From contig JAETXT010000003.1 of assembly GCA_019188255.1 (NCBI GenBank), positions 434,001 through 498,000 of the forward strand: a DNA stretch of 64,000 bases. Direction: 5' to 3'. Below, in pieces: positions 13,657 through 25,026 of the stretch; position 1 is the stretch's first letter, and each line of letters opens with the position of its first letter. The position numbers were made by a program, and so were the translations under genes. The stretch is from Verticillium longisporum. Lineage: Eukaryota > Ascomycota > Sordariomycetes > Glomerellales > Plectosphaerellaceae. Below the pieces are notes generated by a model, which was not told the DNA's origin, ran no database searches, and saw only the letters and a list, made by a program, of their open reading frames with translations.

Positions 13657-15643
13657 TGATGACCACGAGGGAAGAGAATGATTTGAAGGGGGAGGGGGGT
13701 ATCAACCAGGCAACGGCAAACGTTCAACTGTTCAGGGAGGGTAGGAACAGAACCGGACGGACATGGATGGGTAGGAGGTCGGATCCAAGAAATAATAAGG
13801 CGAGAAGAGGGGAGGAGGGGAAGGAAGAAGACGGGATTGACTCTTTGAGCTTCGGCAGAGGGCACGCTGAGGGCAGGGACGACCGACCGATGACGGAAGG
13901 GTCCACGGCGATAAGGCGGCAGCAGCGACGATGCGCTTGCCTTTGCCCCAGGAAGGCACTGATCTGAGAGGTGAAGGCAAGAAGGGTAGGCGATTGAGGA
14001 GGGGCCACAGCGCGCGCGCGCGCTCGGTCGGTGGGTACAAAGCGCGCCGCCGGGCGTCCCATACGATTCTTCGGTACCTCGATCCACCTCGGGATCTCTT
14101 CCGAAGCAGCTTTCGCCCCCATTGCACCAGCCTGCCTTGCCTGGGCTCACCTCTACCCTCCTCGCCCTCACCCAAGAACGAGACGGGCACCCTCTCCCCG
14201 GCTCGGCACTCGTCGGGCTGGTTCGGGTGTATGGATGTGCACCTCTGCCGGCAACACTGACGTTTACGGCCTACCTTGTGACGTTAGCTGCCTGAGCCGG
14301 GCCTGGGGAACTATGTCAATCAGCCCGTGACAATTGGGCCAGCCCGCCCGAGTGCTCGTGAAAGTGTGGGGTAGCAGTAGAGTAGCCGACCGATGCCATG
14401 TTGACCCGTGGACCGTGTCGAACAGCATGTGTCATTGTCGTCAATGTGGTCATGGCTGCTCACTCACCTCCCTCGCTCGCCTGTCATGGCAGTCAATGCG
14501 CTTCTCTCGCCACTCGTCACTGTCGGGTTCAGCCAGCTCCCTTGCGAGCGCAACCTGACGAACGAACCTGTCTCCACATACCGCCGCCGGCCTTCCCCGC
14601 GGCCGGTTTGGCGGGCCCTCCCCGTGGGCATCATGGGCAAACTAATTCAGCGTCGAACAGAGAGGGAAGAAAAAAAACATCAATCCTCCCCTACCACCAG
14701 GGATTCACTTCTGAACGCCGACCTCGGATCTGCAGACCGAAACCACTGCCGACACCAGAAATTGAACCGAATGCTGGCACACCACACCATGAAAAGATGA
14801 AACATCGCGAACCTTGAAATCCAAGCCGTGACTCCCACAAGCTGTGTCCCCCCCTCCATTCTTAGGTACACTCATCCCCCCCGGCCGAGCAACCGAGGCT
14901 CCCCACATCATTGGCCCCCCCGAAACCTCACCTCAAGTAACCGGTTCTATCCGTCAACAGCACAACGTCCTATACCCCCCCGTCAACTCACACATCATTT
15001 TGAGACGGCCATCGGCGCTACGATCGCCTTCCCCTCGGTCCGCTCACTTGATTTACTCGTCGATTGCTCTCCTGTCATTCATGGCTCGTCGGCAAGCCGA
15101 GGTACCGGTACTTCACATCATCCACCCTCCTGAGGGACCAAAGTCTCGGGCTCGGCTGAGGCTGAGGTAACAAGCTTGTGTTTCTGCTAACAACTCTGCA
15201 CACAATGTGATGGTCCGGAAAACGAAGACAAGAGTGGGGAAAAAGTAAAAAGAGAATGCAATAATAGAGGTCGTACAAGGACTTTGAACATCCAACTCCC
15301 ACTCATTATCTATCCATGCCGCTTCATCAAGCTGACGTGGGGCATCTTCCTTACTGTCGGACAAGCGGGCACTACTTCTGCTTGCCCTCCTCTCGCTCCC
15401 TCCCCCCTGTGAAAGAATATGAAGACAGAAAATCCAGTGAAGCAGAACAAAGGAGAGAATGATAAAAAGGATGGTTGTCCATCCTTACCAGCATGAAACA
15501 GCAAACAATACCCATGGTCAGCCAGATCCCTCTGGCCGAGTTGTTCTTCCCGGACGCCTCCGCAATAATGAATGCCAACGCCAATCGCCTGTCGCCAATG
15601 CAACATGTGCTGAACTTCTTTCGCGCAATCCTGCCCATCACTC
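13657..15643. other. Intergenic: malate synthase promoter and kinase 3' side
   Basis: About 2 kb with no gene supported. It should contain the promoter of malate synthase (reading left) and the terminator side of the kinase gene, whose stop codon is at 15646-15644. There is a 14-base alternating CG run at 14010-14023 and many C-rich segments. No spliced exon pair could be built. Confidence 0.6.
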
Positions 15644-18600
15644 TCATGAATTCAGCGTCTTGATCATCATCTTCGACTTGCGCTTGTCCGTCACCAGTAG
15701 GTGACGCGATCCAAATACCGACTTGATCGTGTCCACAACCTTCTGAAAGCTGCTGGCGGCCCCTCGTTCCTGCGTAAAACGCACAATGCTCAGGGACCCT
15801 CGCTTGCCGTGCTCGATGACCGTCATGATCTCCATGGCAAAAGACACTTCCTTGATGTTCAGGTCTGGAGTGTCTAGTCAGCACCGAGTTACGGGCAACA
15901 GCAGGGAGTCTTTCTTGACTTACAGTTCTTCGACCCGATGCGAGCGAACACAACGTTTCTCTCCTTATCCACCTGGATGTCGCGGATTCCATATCGCCGC
16001 CAGTCCTTTAGCAGGATGGCGAGCTCTTGGCGTGCACGCTTGCGGGACACGACAAGACACATGTGGCTTGTCGCCGGCTTCACACCAAACAGGCGTGCGA
16101 GCCATGTCTGATGCACCTCAATTTTTCTAATCCCAGAGTCTGACTCCGCGATGCTTTGTTCCCCATGGTGGCTGGCTTTGCTTCGTCCCGTCTTGCGAGA
16201 TTCGGGTGATGGCGAGTCTTCGTAATCGGGCCCTGGAAACGTGGTCAGACTACAAAAGGCCGAGAGAGACAGAAGATCAACCGAAAAAACCTTACCAGCG
16301 ATGCTCATGCGGTTCTCTGCCTTGTTACTCTTCCAGAACAATAGTCCAAACGACTTCTTCTTCTGAGGCGGCGAGAGTAGTCCAGAATGGTGGCGAGACG
16401 GCGACGTCGCTTCAGTGCTATAGTCGATGATCGACTGAGTAGCCGTAGTACATGGCCTTGTGTCGGTCGTTTCACGGGAGCTACAAGTCTGCTTGGTGCG
16501 GATGCTCGCCTCGCGCTGATCATCCTCCTTGGCAGATCGCTTGAACCAAGACTTTTTCTTCCGTACAGAATCCGTGCCCTGTGAACTGATGCGAGACGCA
16601 GACAGCCCCGCGGGAGGTCCATCATCGTGAATCGCGGCCTGCATGTACACTTCACGCACCCCGGCGCCTTCAACCGCACTAGCTGGTTGATGTGAATGCT
16701 TCTTTCGTACATTGAGTGGTGCTGGCACGGGGCTTGTTGCTGTGGGAGAGTTGACGACTCGAATCGTTTCGCCCACGCGAGACAGGTAATCCAGTCCGTC
16801 GGCATCTGCCCGACTTCGAGGCGTTCTAGGAGGTGCAGAAACGATGCGCGATCTCTCGATGTCTACGTACTGGTTTTGTGGAGGGATTTCACGCCCATTC
16901 TCGTTGATAGAAGCGAGCTTTTCGTGGCCTTTCTCGTATGCTGGGGCCGAAACAACTCTACGATCGTGTTTGGGCAGCAGTACTGGTAGAGCAAGGCGAT
17001 TGACCTGATCAACAATCCTGTTGAAGCCACCTGCTTGGTCCTGTCGTCCTTGCTGGAAAGACTCTACCTGTGGGGTGGGAGAGCCCGGAGTCTGAGGCGG
17101 CAGTGGCGGCAACGGCCGCGAATCCCAAGGATGGTTTGTGATGGTTGGTGCAGTGGGCGTGAATACTGAAGGTGCTCCAGTGGTTGTGAAAGACAAAGGC
17201 GTCGAGTCCCGTCGTCCATTAGAGCCCACATCAAGCGGCAGCTCGCTAATATCAGATCCAATGGCTGAACTATTGAAAGCATCATCGCAATCCTTGGCGA
17301 TGCTGTTTGAGAAATTGCGGACCTCTTCATTGACCATGGCATGTGGATCATGCGGCCTGACTATCTTCAGTCTTGGCTTTGGTCGTGGCCGGTCCATAAC
17401 CTTGCGGTGCTTCGGGGGGCTGAGGACGTTTTCAGAAGCCCTTTCTGACCGACGTGGTGCTAGAGAGTTACTGGCGTTGCTCATTGCTCCCCGTCGAATG
17501 CTCTGCTTCCCGCGGCGATGATCAACTGATGGGTTCCTGGCCTGGGAAAAGTTGACTCTGCGTTTGCGGCGCGAAGCTGAGCGACTATAAGATCCTCCCT
17601 GCCGACTACTCGCGACTGAACCCATGGAGCCTCGTGAGGACGGGAAGCGACCGCTAACAGCAGTTCGCTGCGAGTCGACTCGTGTGTGGCGACCAGTTGA
17701 CCGTGTGCCCGTCCTTGTGATCTGGGAGGTATACGTGTCTTCTCGCGCATAGGTCTTGCTGGGTTGATTCCTCCGGTGCACGACAATTCTGGCATGGCTT
17801 ACTTGCGAGTTCGCACGCATGGGACGACTAGAGTTGTACGGGTCATAGCTCTTGACCGTACCGACGTCGGTGTCAGGAACATTGGAGATGACAGTAAACT
17901 TAGAAATGCTTCTGCCTGGGCCGTGAGCTCGCGGCTGAGTGAACTCGCAGGTTGACACACGCTTCTTCCAGGCTGGCTGGTGAAGGTGATGATAGTCGCT
18001 CGGCGATTGAGAAACTTCCGGAAGAAAGTTTTCCAGTTGCTTCTGTCGATACTGCTGGAGCAGCCAGTAAAAGAGTTTTTGATCATTTTTGCTAGACATG
18101 ACATGTCAGCACCGATGAACACTGCCTATTCCAGACTGATATACTACAGAAGAGGTGACCTACGATGAATCGAGAAGCATGAGCTTGATCTGATGTTCGG
18201 AAAACATATGCCACAGCGAGCGTAATTGTCTCACTAGATGGTCGTCGACCTCCTGAGGCTTCAGAGGGGTGTAGTCGAAACCTTCACGGATGTTTCGTGG
18301 CTGCCCAGCTTTGGTGCCAAAATCGTCAAGGTAATCGTATTTCCGAATCAAAGGGTGGCGCCACATGTCTTTGAGACTGATTCGGATGTCTGGATTGACT
18401 TGGAGCATGCGACAGATAAGGTCCTTTGCTTCGGGACTGAGAAACTCGGGCATCTCGTATATCCCTTTTTTGGTCCTTGCAAGGAGGACGCGAATGTCGG
18501 GGTCGTCGAAAGGCAGTCGAGCAGCCAGGATGGCGTAAAGAATGACACCCATCGACCATACATCAGCCCTGTCTCCGCGGTAGTGCTTGTTCTTCAACAG

Positions 18601-19618
18601 CTCAGGCGCAGCATAGTGTGGACTACCACACGCAGTTTCAAGACGGTGGCCTTCAGATTGATGCAAGGCAGCCATGCCAAAGTCTGCAATCTTGATCTGA
18701 TTATCGGCGTTCAGCAGGATGTTCTCAGGTTTCAAGTCGCGATGACAGATGTTGAAGGCGTGGCAATGCTGCATGGCGCTCATGATCTGTCGGAAAAGGT
18801 ACATGGCCGCCTCCTCGTTGAGACGCCCATTCGTATTGATGTAGTCGAAGAGGTCACCCTTGTCGACGTATTCAAGCACCAGATAGCTATGCACGAGTGA
18901 GCCACGCTTGTCACATCTTGATCGACTCACACCATTCGACTTACATTTCTGAGCGATTCTCCCAAATATCATACACCTTCATGACGTTGGGGTGGTCAAC
19001 AAGCTTGAGAATGGCGACCTCACGCTCGATGGACATTGGCACACGCATTTCGCCGTCGATCCGGTCCGGGAGACTATCATCGTACTGGTGGAGAGCGGCG
19101 AGGCTGCCGTGTTGAATCAGATATGCCGTCTTCTTCGGAATAATCTTGACGGCAGCGAGCTCTCCGGAGAGGCGGTGTCGGCATAGTCGAACGCGTGCTG
19201 ATGACCCCTTCCCCAAAGTCTTGCCCAGCTGCCAAGGCCCAACCTGGGTCTTGTAGCTGCAATTGCTGCTTCGATTACTTGAAGGGGCAGTAGATGCTTG
19301 CGAGACTCGCTTGGAGGGGTCGGCCTCTTGGACGGCCCTCGTTCGCGGATGTCGCGGTTGCGCTCCCGGAGGCGGCGCAGCACAGTTGTGGCCTCCGTCA
19401 TGGGCATGCGGCTCGGACACAGTAGGTTCATCCGACATCTCGATATCAGGATTGACGAGTGACACGACAGGGTCAATTCGAGCACCGTTGGCTTCGGGGC
19501 CATGAGACTTGGGCGACTTGGCTGATGCGTTGGGCAAGTTGTTGTTGATCCGATAGGTAGCGTCGCCCAGAGGAGGCCGAACCGCCGCGGACGACTTGAG
19601 ACGCCCGGCTTCCGACAT
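15644..19618 (-). CDS. Gin4/Hsl1/Cdr2-type (Nim1-related) Ser/Thr protein kinase
   Basis: Kinases of this family link septins, bud-neck or cortical nodes and cell size to mitotic entry by restraining Wee1. Five exons join in frame to about 1,240 residues: 19618-18945, 18886-18164, 18091-16296, 16232-15924, 15864-15644. The kinase domain starts near residue 129 with LGKGSSARV. The ATP lysine is K158, HRDLKPEN has its Asp near 275, DFG near 293, and the activation segment reads ACGSPHYAAPE. The middle is a long basic, Ser/Arg/Pro-rich, probably disordered region. The last 120 or so residues (LARLFGVKP to IKTLNS) match the fungal KA1-like membrane/septin-binding domain. Intron 3 (63 nt) has no stop and could be retained in frame. 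The join after the first intron restores the family's SEIYLVLEYVDKGDLFDYI stretch. The exact paralogue (Gin4, Kcc4 or Hsl1) is not resolved. Confidence 0.93.
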
Positions 19619-21443
19619 GATGCTGCGAACCAGTATAGGCGATTATAGCATGTCGGTAGGAGCACCTGTGAGACTGTGTCGGAAGGCACCTCAAAAGGTC
19701 ATGCAGTAGAAAGCAGATACAAGTCAACGAAGGAGTGCGACCGCGAACCCAGCGAGTGACGGACAGAACCGACCATATGATGCGGTTCGGTTAGGGCGAA
19801 GATGACGAAGGCTTTTTTGGTGATGCAGTTGGAAGGTGGTCCCAGAATAGCCAAAGATGCTGAGAGAGAGAAGACCGTCTGGAGTGGCGAGGAACTGGAC
19901 TAAGCGAGTGTAGGTCTACCGGAGCAGGAGGTGCGAAGAGAGCTGAAGAAGAGAGGGCAGACAGGCTGACGCGACTGTTTTGGCGGCCGTTGGGAGGAAT
20001 GCAGCAGAGCGGGGTGGCGATGCTTCCATGTCATGTCAGGAGGACCGAAGGGAGGAGGTGCCTTCCACGGTGAATTTTTGTCAGGAGCGTGCTTGCTTCG
20101 AGACCCCTGCCTCCTCCATCGCTTTCTGGCCATTCCTTCCATCCTTCTTCTCATGCGCGGCATCGCTGCCAACCTCCAACATTTTCTGGCTCGATCCTGT
20201 CACCACTTTCACACATGTGGTTCTTTAGTGATGTGAGCGAAGCAACGTGACCCGGGTAACCACACCACCAAGGCGCGATACTTCGGACGCGACGGAGTAC
20301 TGCGGAGGCGACGTGTTGTGTTCAAGCATCACGACTTAGCAGATTCTAGCCACACAAGCTTCTCGGTGATCTTTTCACGACTGTCATGGTGACCAAATGA
20401 GCACTCTAGGCATGGTGTGGACTGGTGCCTCATAATCGGAAATCGCTGCCTACGACTACTAGAAGCCGCCTGAAGGAACGAGGAACCGGGTACACGCGCT
20501 GTATATCTTGCGCTGATATTTTCTCCAAGCATCTAAAGTAGGTAGACAGGTTAGTTAATGTGGCATTAATCATTCGGCAGACACTAGATTGAAGGCTGGG
20601 ATTTCCGTGTACGCGAGTTCTCACGGGAGGCAGGCCAAGGTCTGATATCCACGTAGAAGTCAGAAATGGGGGGCTCTTTCTGGAATGTTGGGTTTCTTAA
20701 TAAAGAAATACTAGTATCTGAGCTCATGCCATCCGCAGACTATCAGAAGGACTTTGATGGTCCGATGGTGGACACAATAACGAGGTCATCGCCAACGATC
20801 GATCCCCCAACGTCGGATACAGCGATGCATGAAATAAAGAACTTGTATTGAGCAGCAAGCAGGCGATGGGAAAACCTGAAGAACCATGCTTGCAGAAGTA
20901 ACCAGAGTTTGGAGGCCAGGAGAAGGCCCGAAGAAACGACAGACAACGTGTCAACGTCAGGCTGGAGCCGAGCAATGGAAGGGATGAAGTTGGATTCACT
21001 TCCGCGCCTGCTGAGCATTGCATACTGACCAGCGCACTGACGTCCACTGAAGATCGGCCTAGCTCCACCTGCCCGTTCTGGTCAGACAGACAGACACACA
21101 GGTCAGTTGGCAAGGAACTTTGCCTGCACTCCAAAAACTTAGGTAAGCAGGAAGCTGCACCACCATGATGACAGTAATCGAGAGCCCCACCACGTGCCTC
21201 AGCCGACGCGAAGTGACAAAGAGGTAACGCGTCCAATCGCGTCGCACCTGACTCTACCTACCTAGGCACGGAAAGCCTCTTTACAGCCTACCCATGCCGA
21301 ACCCCGTCCCTCAGACCCAGAATATCCGACCTCTCCTCGCAAGATCGTGACATTCCACGGTTTGCTGACTGAGCCCCACGTCCGTTGCTGCCAACACAAC
21401 TTCCCCCGACGACTACCTTGGGGGATCGAGGACCACTATCGCC
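19619..21443. other. Divergent intergenic region, kinase and SMC5
   Basis: About 1.8 kb between two head-to-head genes, so it holds both promoters and leaders. No coding exon is supported. A short Avr-type palindromic stretch (CTACCTACCTAGGC) lies near 21253, the same kind of motif seen upstream of HSK3. Confidence 0.65.
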
Positions 21444-24400
21444 ATGGCGTCCGACGCCACCTCACGGCGACGGAGCCGGCGTGAACGCGAAGACAGCGAC
21501 GAGGAAGAACACGGAGCCCCTCGGCGTCAGAAGCGTAGAGTCACCGAAGAGGAATCTGAAGATAGCGACGGGGACGACACCAGCGAACAACAAGAGAACG
21601 AGCAATCATCCAGAACAAATGGCGCCGCCAAGCCCGATTTCGACGAGGACGGTTTCCAGCCTGGCGCTATTCGGCGTGTCAAGGTGGAAAACTTTGTGAC
21701 CTACGAGAAGGCCGAGTTTTTCCCGGTCCCAACCTCAACATGGTCATCGGTCCCAACGGTACCGGCAAGAGCTCGTTGGTCTGCGCCATCTGCCTCGGCC
21801 TAGGTTACAGCCCCAAGCATCTAGGCCGTGCAGGTAGCGTTAAAGAGTTTGTCAAGCATGGAAAGGCCACGGCCACCATCGAGATCGAGCTTCAGAGGCG
21901 CCGCCAGGATCGGAGGAACCACGTCGTCCAAGTCCAGATCGACCGTGAGCGCAACAGTTCCAGATTTCGACTCAACGGCAAGGAGGCGACGCACAAGGCC
22001 ATCCAGAGCCTCATGAGGGACCTCAGTATCCAAGTAGATAACCTCTGCCAGTTCCTGCCCCAGGATCGGGTCGTCGAGTTCGCCGGTTGCACGCCGGTCG
22101 ATTTGCTACACGAAACCCTGAGGGCAGCAGCAGACCCTCAAATGCTGAGATGGCAAACGGAGCTACAGGAACTTCACAAGGACCACAAGGAACTTCAACA
22201 GCCATCAGCCTCCCACCCCGAGACGCTAGCCAATCTCGAAAACCGGCAGCAGGCCATGCAAGCGGACGTGGACCGATTCCGAGAAAGAGAGGAGGCGCTG
22301 GTACGCATCGATGATTTAGGGGATGCCCGAAAGATCGCCCACTACCTCTTCCTGCGTACCAAATACCGAGAGACTGAGCGCGCCTACAAAGACGCCAGAC
22401 AACTCCTGCAGCAACTGGAGAGCGAATCAGCCCCGGCCCTGGAAGCGGTGAACAGCAAACAGCGCTATCACGCTGCTGTCGCTGCTGCCGTCCAAGCCCG
22501 ACACGCTGCAGTCAGGGCCGTGGATGGGGCCGCAGATCGAGCACTGAATGCGTGCGAGAACTCACAGGAAGAGATGGCCCAGTGTCAGGCTAAGATAGAC
22601 GCCGAGAAGAAAGTTTTCGATGTGAAGAAGAGGGAGCTTGGCCTGATCAAGACTAGGATCGGTCAGCTGGAACGGCGACTGAAGAACAAACCATCTGATT
22701 TTGACCCCAAAGAATGGAATCAGAAGATTGTGAGTGTGTCGTCTCACTTGCTTGCTGACCAAAACTAACATTCCTTTCAGCGTGCCCAAGAACACTCGAT
22801 TCGGGAGCTCGAGGCCGAGGATCGCCAGATACAGACGCGAATACGCGATGTCCAGGAGCGAGGCCGACGGGTCAGGGATGAGCAGAACACGCTGGCGCGG
22901 GATCTCTCTGATCTGGATACCCAAGAGGGACAACAACTCAAGGTCCTCGAGAAGCATTTCCCCGACGTTGCGGCGGCCTGGAAGTGGCTACGAGAAAACG
23001 GCGAAGAATTTCAGCAGGAAGTCTTTGGGCCACCCATGCTCTGCTGCAATGTCAAGGACAAACGGTACTCTGACCACATTCAAGCTATGTTGCAGCTTGA
23101 CGATTTCATGTGCTTCACCGCTCAGACGGTGGATGATCACAAGAAGTTGAGCGCTCAACTGTACGGTAAGCTCGGGCTTTCAGTCAGCATCCGGACCTGC
23201 CGCAGCTCCTTCTCGTGGTCCAACAAGCTTCCCGCAGAGGAAGCCCAGCGCATGGGCTTTGACTGCTGGGCAATCGACCAGTTGAGCGGTCCGGAGCCGG
23301 TCCTCGCAATGCTTTGCAACGAAAAGAAGCTTCATCTAGCAGGTATCGGACTCAAGGATGTCAATGAAACCCAATACGAAGCTCTTATGCAAGAGGACAA
23401 GGTGCAAAACTGGGCGACCGGTAATCAATTGTATGCTGTGAAACGCCGAAGAGACCTGAAGGCTGTTTCCAACACGACTCGCGAAATACAGCCAGGCCGT
23501 TGGTGGAAAGACGAAGTGGATTTGGCCGAGAAGCAGGAGCTACAACGGCGCCTCGACGAGGTCAAGCAGAACATGGCAGTTCTTCGAGAGGAGAACACGA
23601 GCACCAAGAAGGAAGCCGAGGAGAACCACGCACAGCGAGAGTCCATCCTGACAGTGACGGTTAGAGAACGAGCTTCATTCTCTTGAAGTACCAATGCTAA
23701 TTCCGGTGTAGGAGGACCTGAAAGAACAGAAAAAGGTACTCCAGAAGGAGTTCAGCGAGTACCAAGCTATTCCAGCGAAGCTCGGTGAGTGACCTAGATT
23801 CGTGACATGGTAAGCTGAGCTAATGTCGAACAGAGCATGAAAAGAAGTTAGGCGTCAAGAAGCAAGACGAGCTGGAGTCGTGCCGCGCAGTCATTATTGA
23901 TCTTGAAGTGCAATGCGATAAAGCTGTACTGGAGACTGCTCGTGCAGGCTTGAAGTATCAGCAGAATATCGCAAACATGCATGACGCCCAGCAAGCACTC
24001 ATCGAGGGCCAGATCCGTGAGATCGAGGCACGGTCTGACTTTGAAGGGCTCAAGGATAAGAACACAACACTCGTGAGAAGGTTGGACCATGAGAAGATGA
24101 AGATTGTTGAGGTTGAGAGGGAGAAACAGACTTCGAAAGCTGAGGCCAAAGAAGCTCACGAAAAGGTTAAGGAGATGTGCATCCAAGCGGCGGATCCGAC
24201 TGAACGACAGGTTTACCTCACTGAGATGGCTGCCGGCAAGACGCTCGAGGATATCGACAACGAGATCAAGGCCGAGAGCGCCAAGCTCGAGCTGCTCCAC
24301 GCCAACCCCAACGCCATGCGTGACTACGACAAGCGAGCCAAAGACATTGAAAAGATTCGTCGCGAGATGGAAGAAGCACAGAGCAAGAGCGACCAGCAGA

Positions 24401-25026
24401 TGCGACAGATCACAAGGCTCCGCGAGAAATGGGAGCCGAAGCTTGAAGAGCTTGTCAGGCAGATCAACGACGCGTTCGCATACAACTTTGAGCAGATCAA
24501 CTGCGGTGGCGAGGTGCGCATTCACAAAGACGAAGACTTTGACCAGTGGGCACTAGACATCATGGTAAAGTTCAGGTACGCTTCTTTCCCCCTTGCAAAT
24601 GTCTTATCACGCGACTGCTGTTGTGTACGCGGGATTCTAACAATTCATGACAGGCAAAGCGAAACTCTGCAAAAGCTCGACCAGCACCGACAATCTGGCG
24701 GCGAGCGCGCCGTGTCGACCATTTTCTTCCTTATGGCTCTTCAGTCCATGGCGCGCTCGCCGTTCCGTGTCGTCGACGAGATCAACCAGGGCATGGACCT
24801 GCGCAACGAGCGCATGGTGCACGAGCGCATGGTCGAGATTGCGTGCCGCGAGCACACGAGCCAGTACTTCCTCATCACGCCGAAGCTGCTCACGGGCTTG
24901 AGGTACGACGAGCGCATGCGTGTACTGTGTATCGCCAGCGGCGAGCACATGCCCACCGAGGGCAAGAAGCTCGACTTTGGAAGGTGTCTGCAGATCCACA
25001 AGCGCAGCATCGGCGCCGCCGCGTGA
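21444..25026 (+). CDS. SMC5: SMC5, structural maintenance of chromosomes protein 5 (frameshifted in this sequence)
   Basis: Core ATPase of the SMC5/6 complex, which works in the nucleus in recombinational repair, replication-fork stability and rDNA maintenance. Exons: 21444-22729, 22781-23659, 23712-23784, 23834-24575, 24654-25026. Features in order: an acidic/basic disordered N-terminus; FQPGAIRRVKVENFVTYEKAEFFP; Walker A GPNGTGKSS near residue 105; two long coiled coils around a hinge (about 23,000-23,500); signature QSGGERAVSTIFF; Walker B FRVVDEINQGMD. One base is missing at the GG at 21725-21726. The first frame leaves the family sequence there and the next frame resumes it immediately. 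With one base added the coding length is 3,354 nt (1,117 residues), normal for the family. The donor at 23660 (GTTAGA) is weak; GTGACG six bases upstream is an in-phase alternative. The last intron (78 nt) is stop-free and in frame. Confidence 0.94.

Noticed and set aside
14587..14599. CCG-N7-CCG site (AcuK/AcuM-like) about 1 kb upstream of malate synthase
   Set aside because: In a GC-rich 1.5-kb region about one such match is expected by chance, and it is far from the start.
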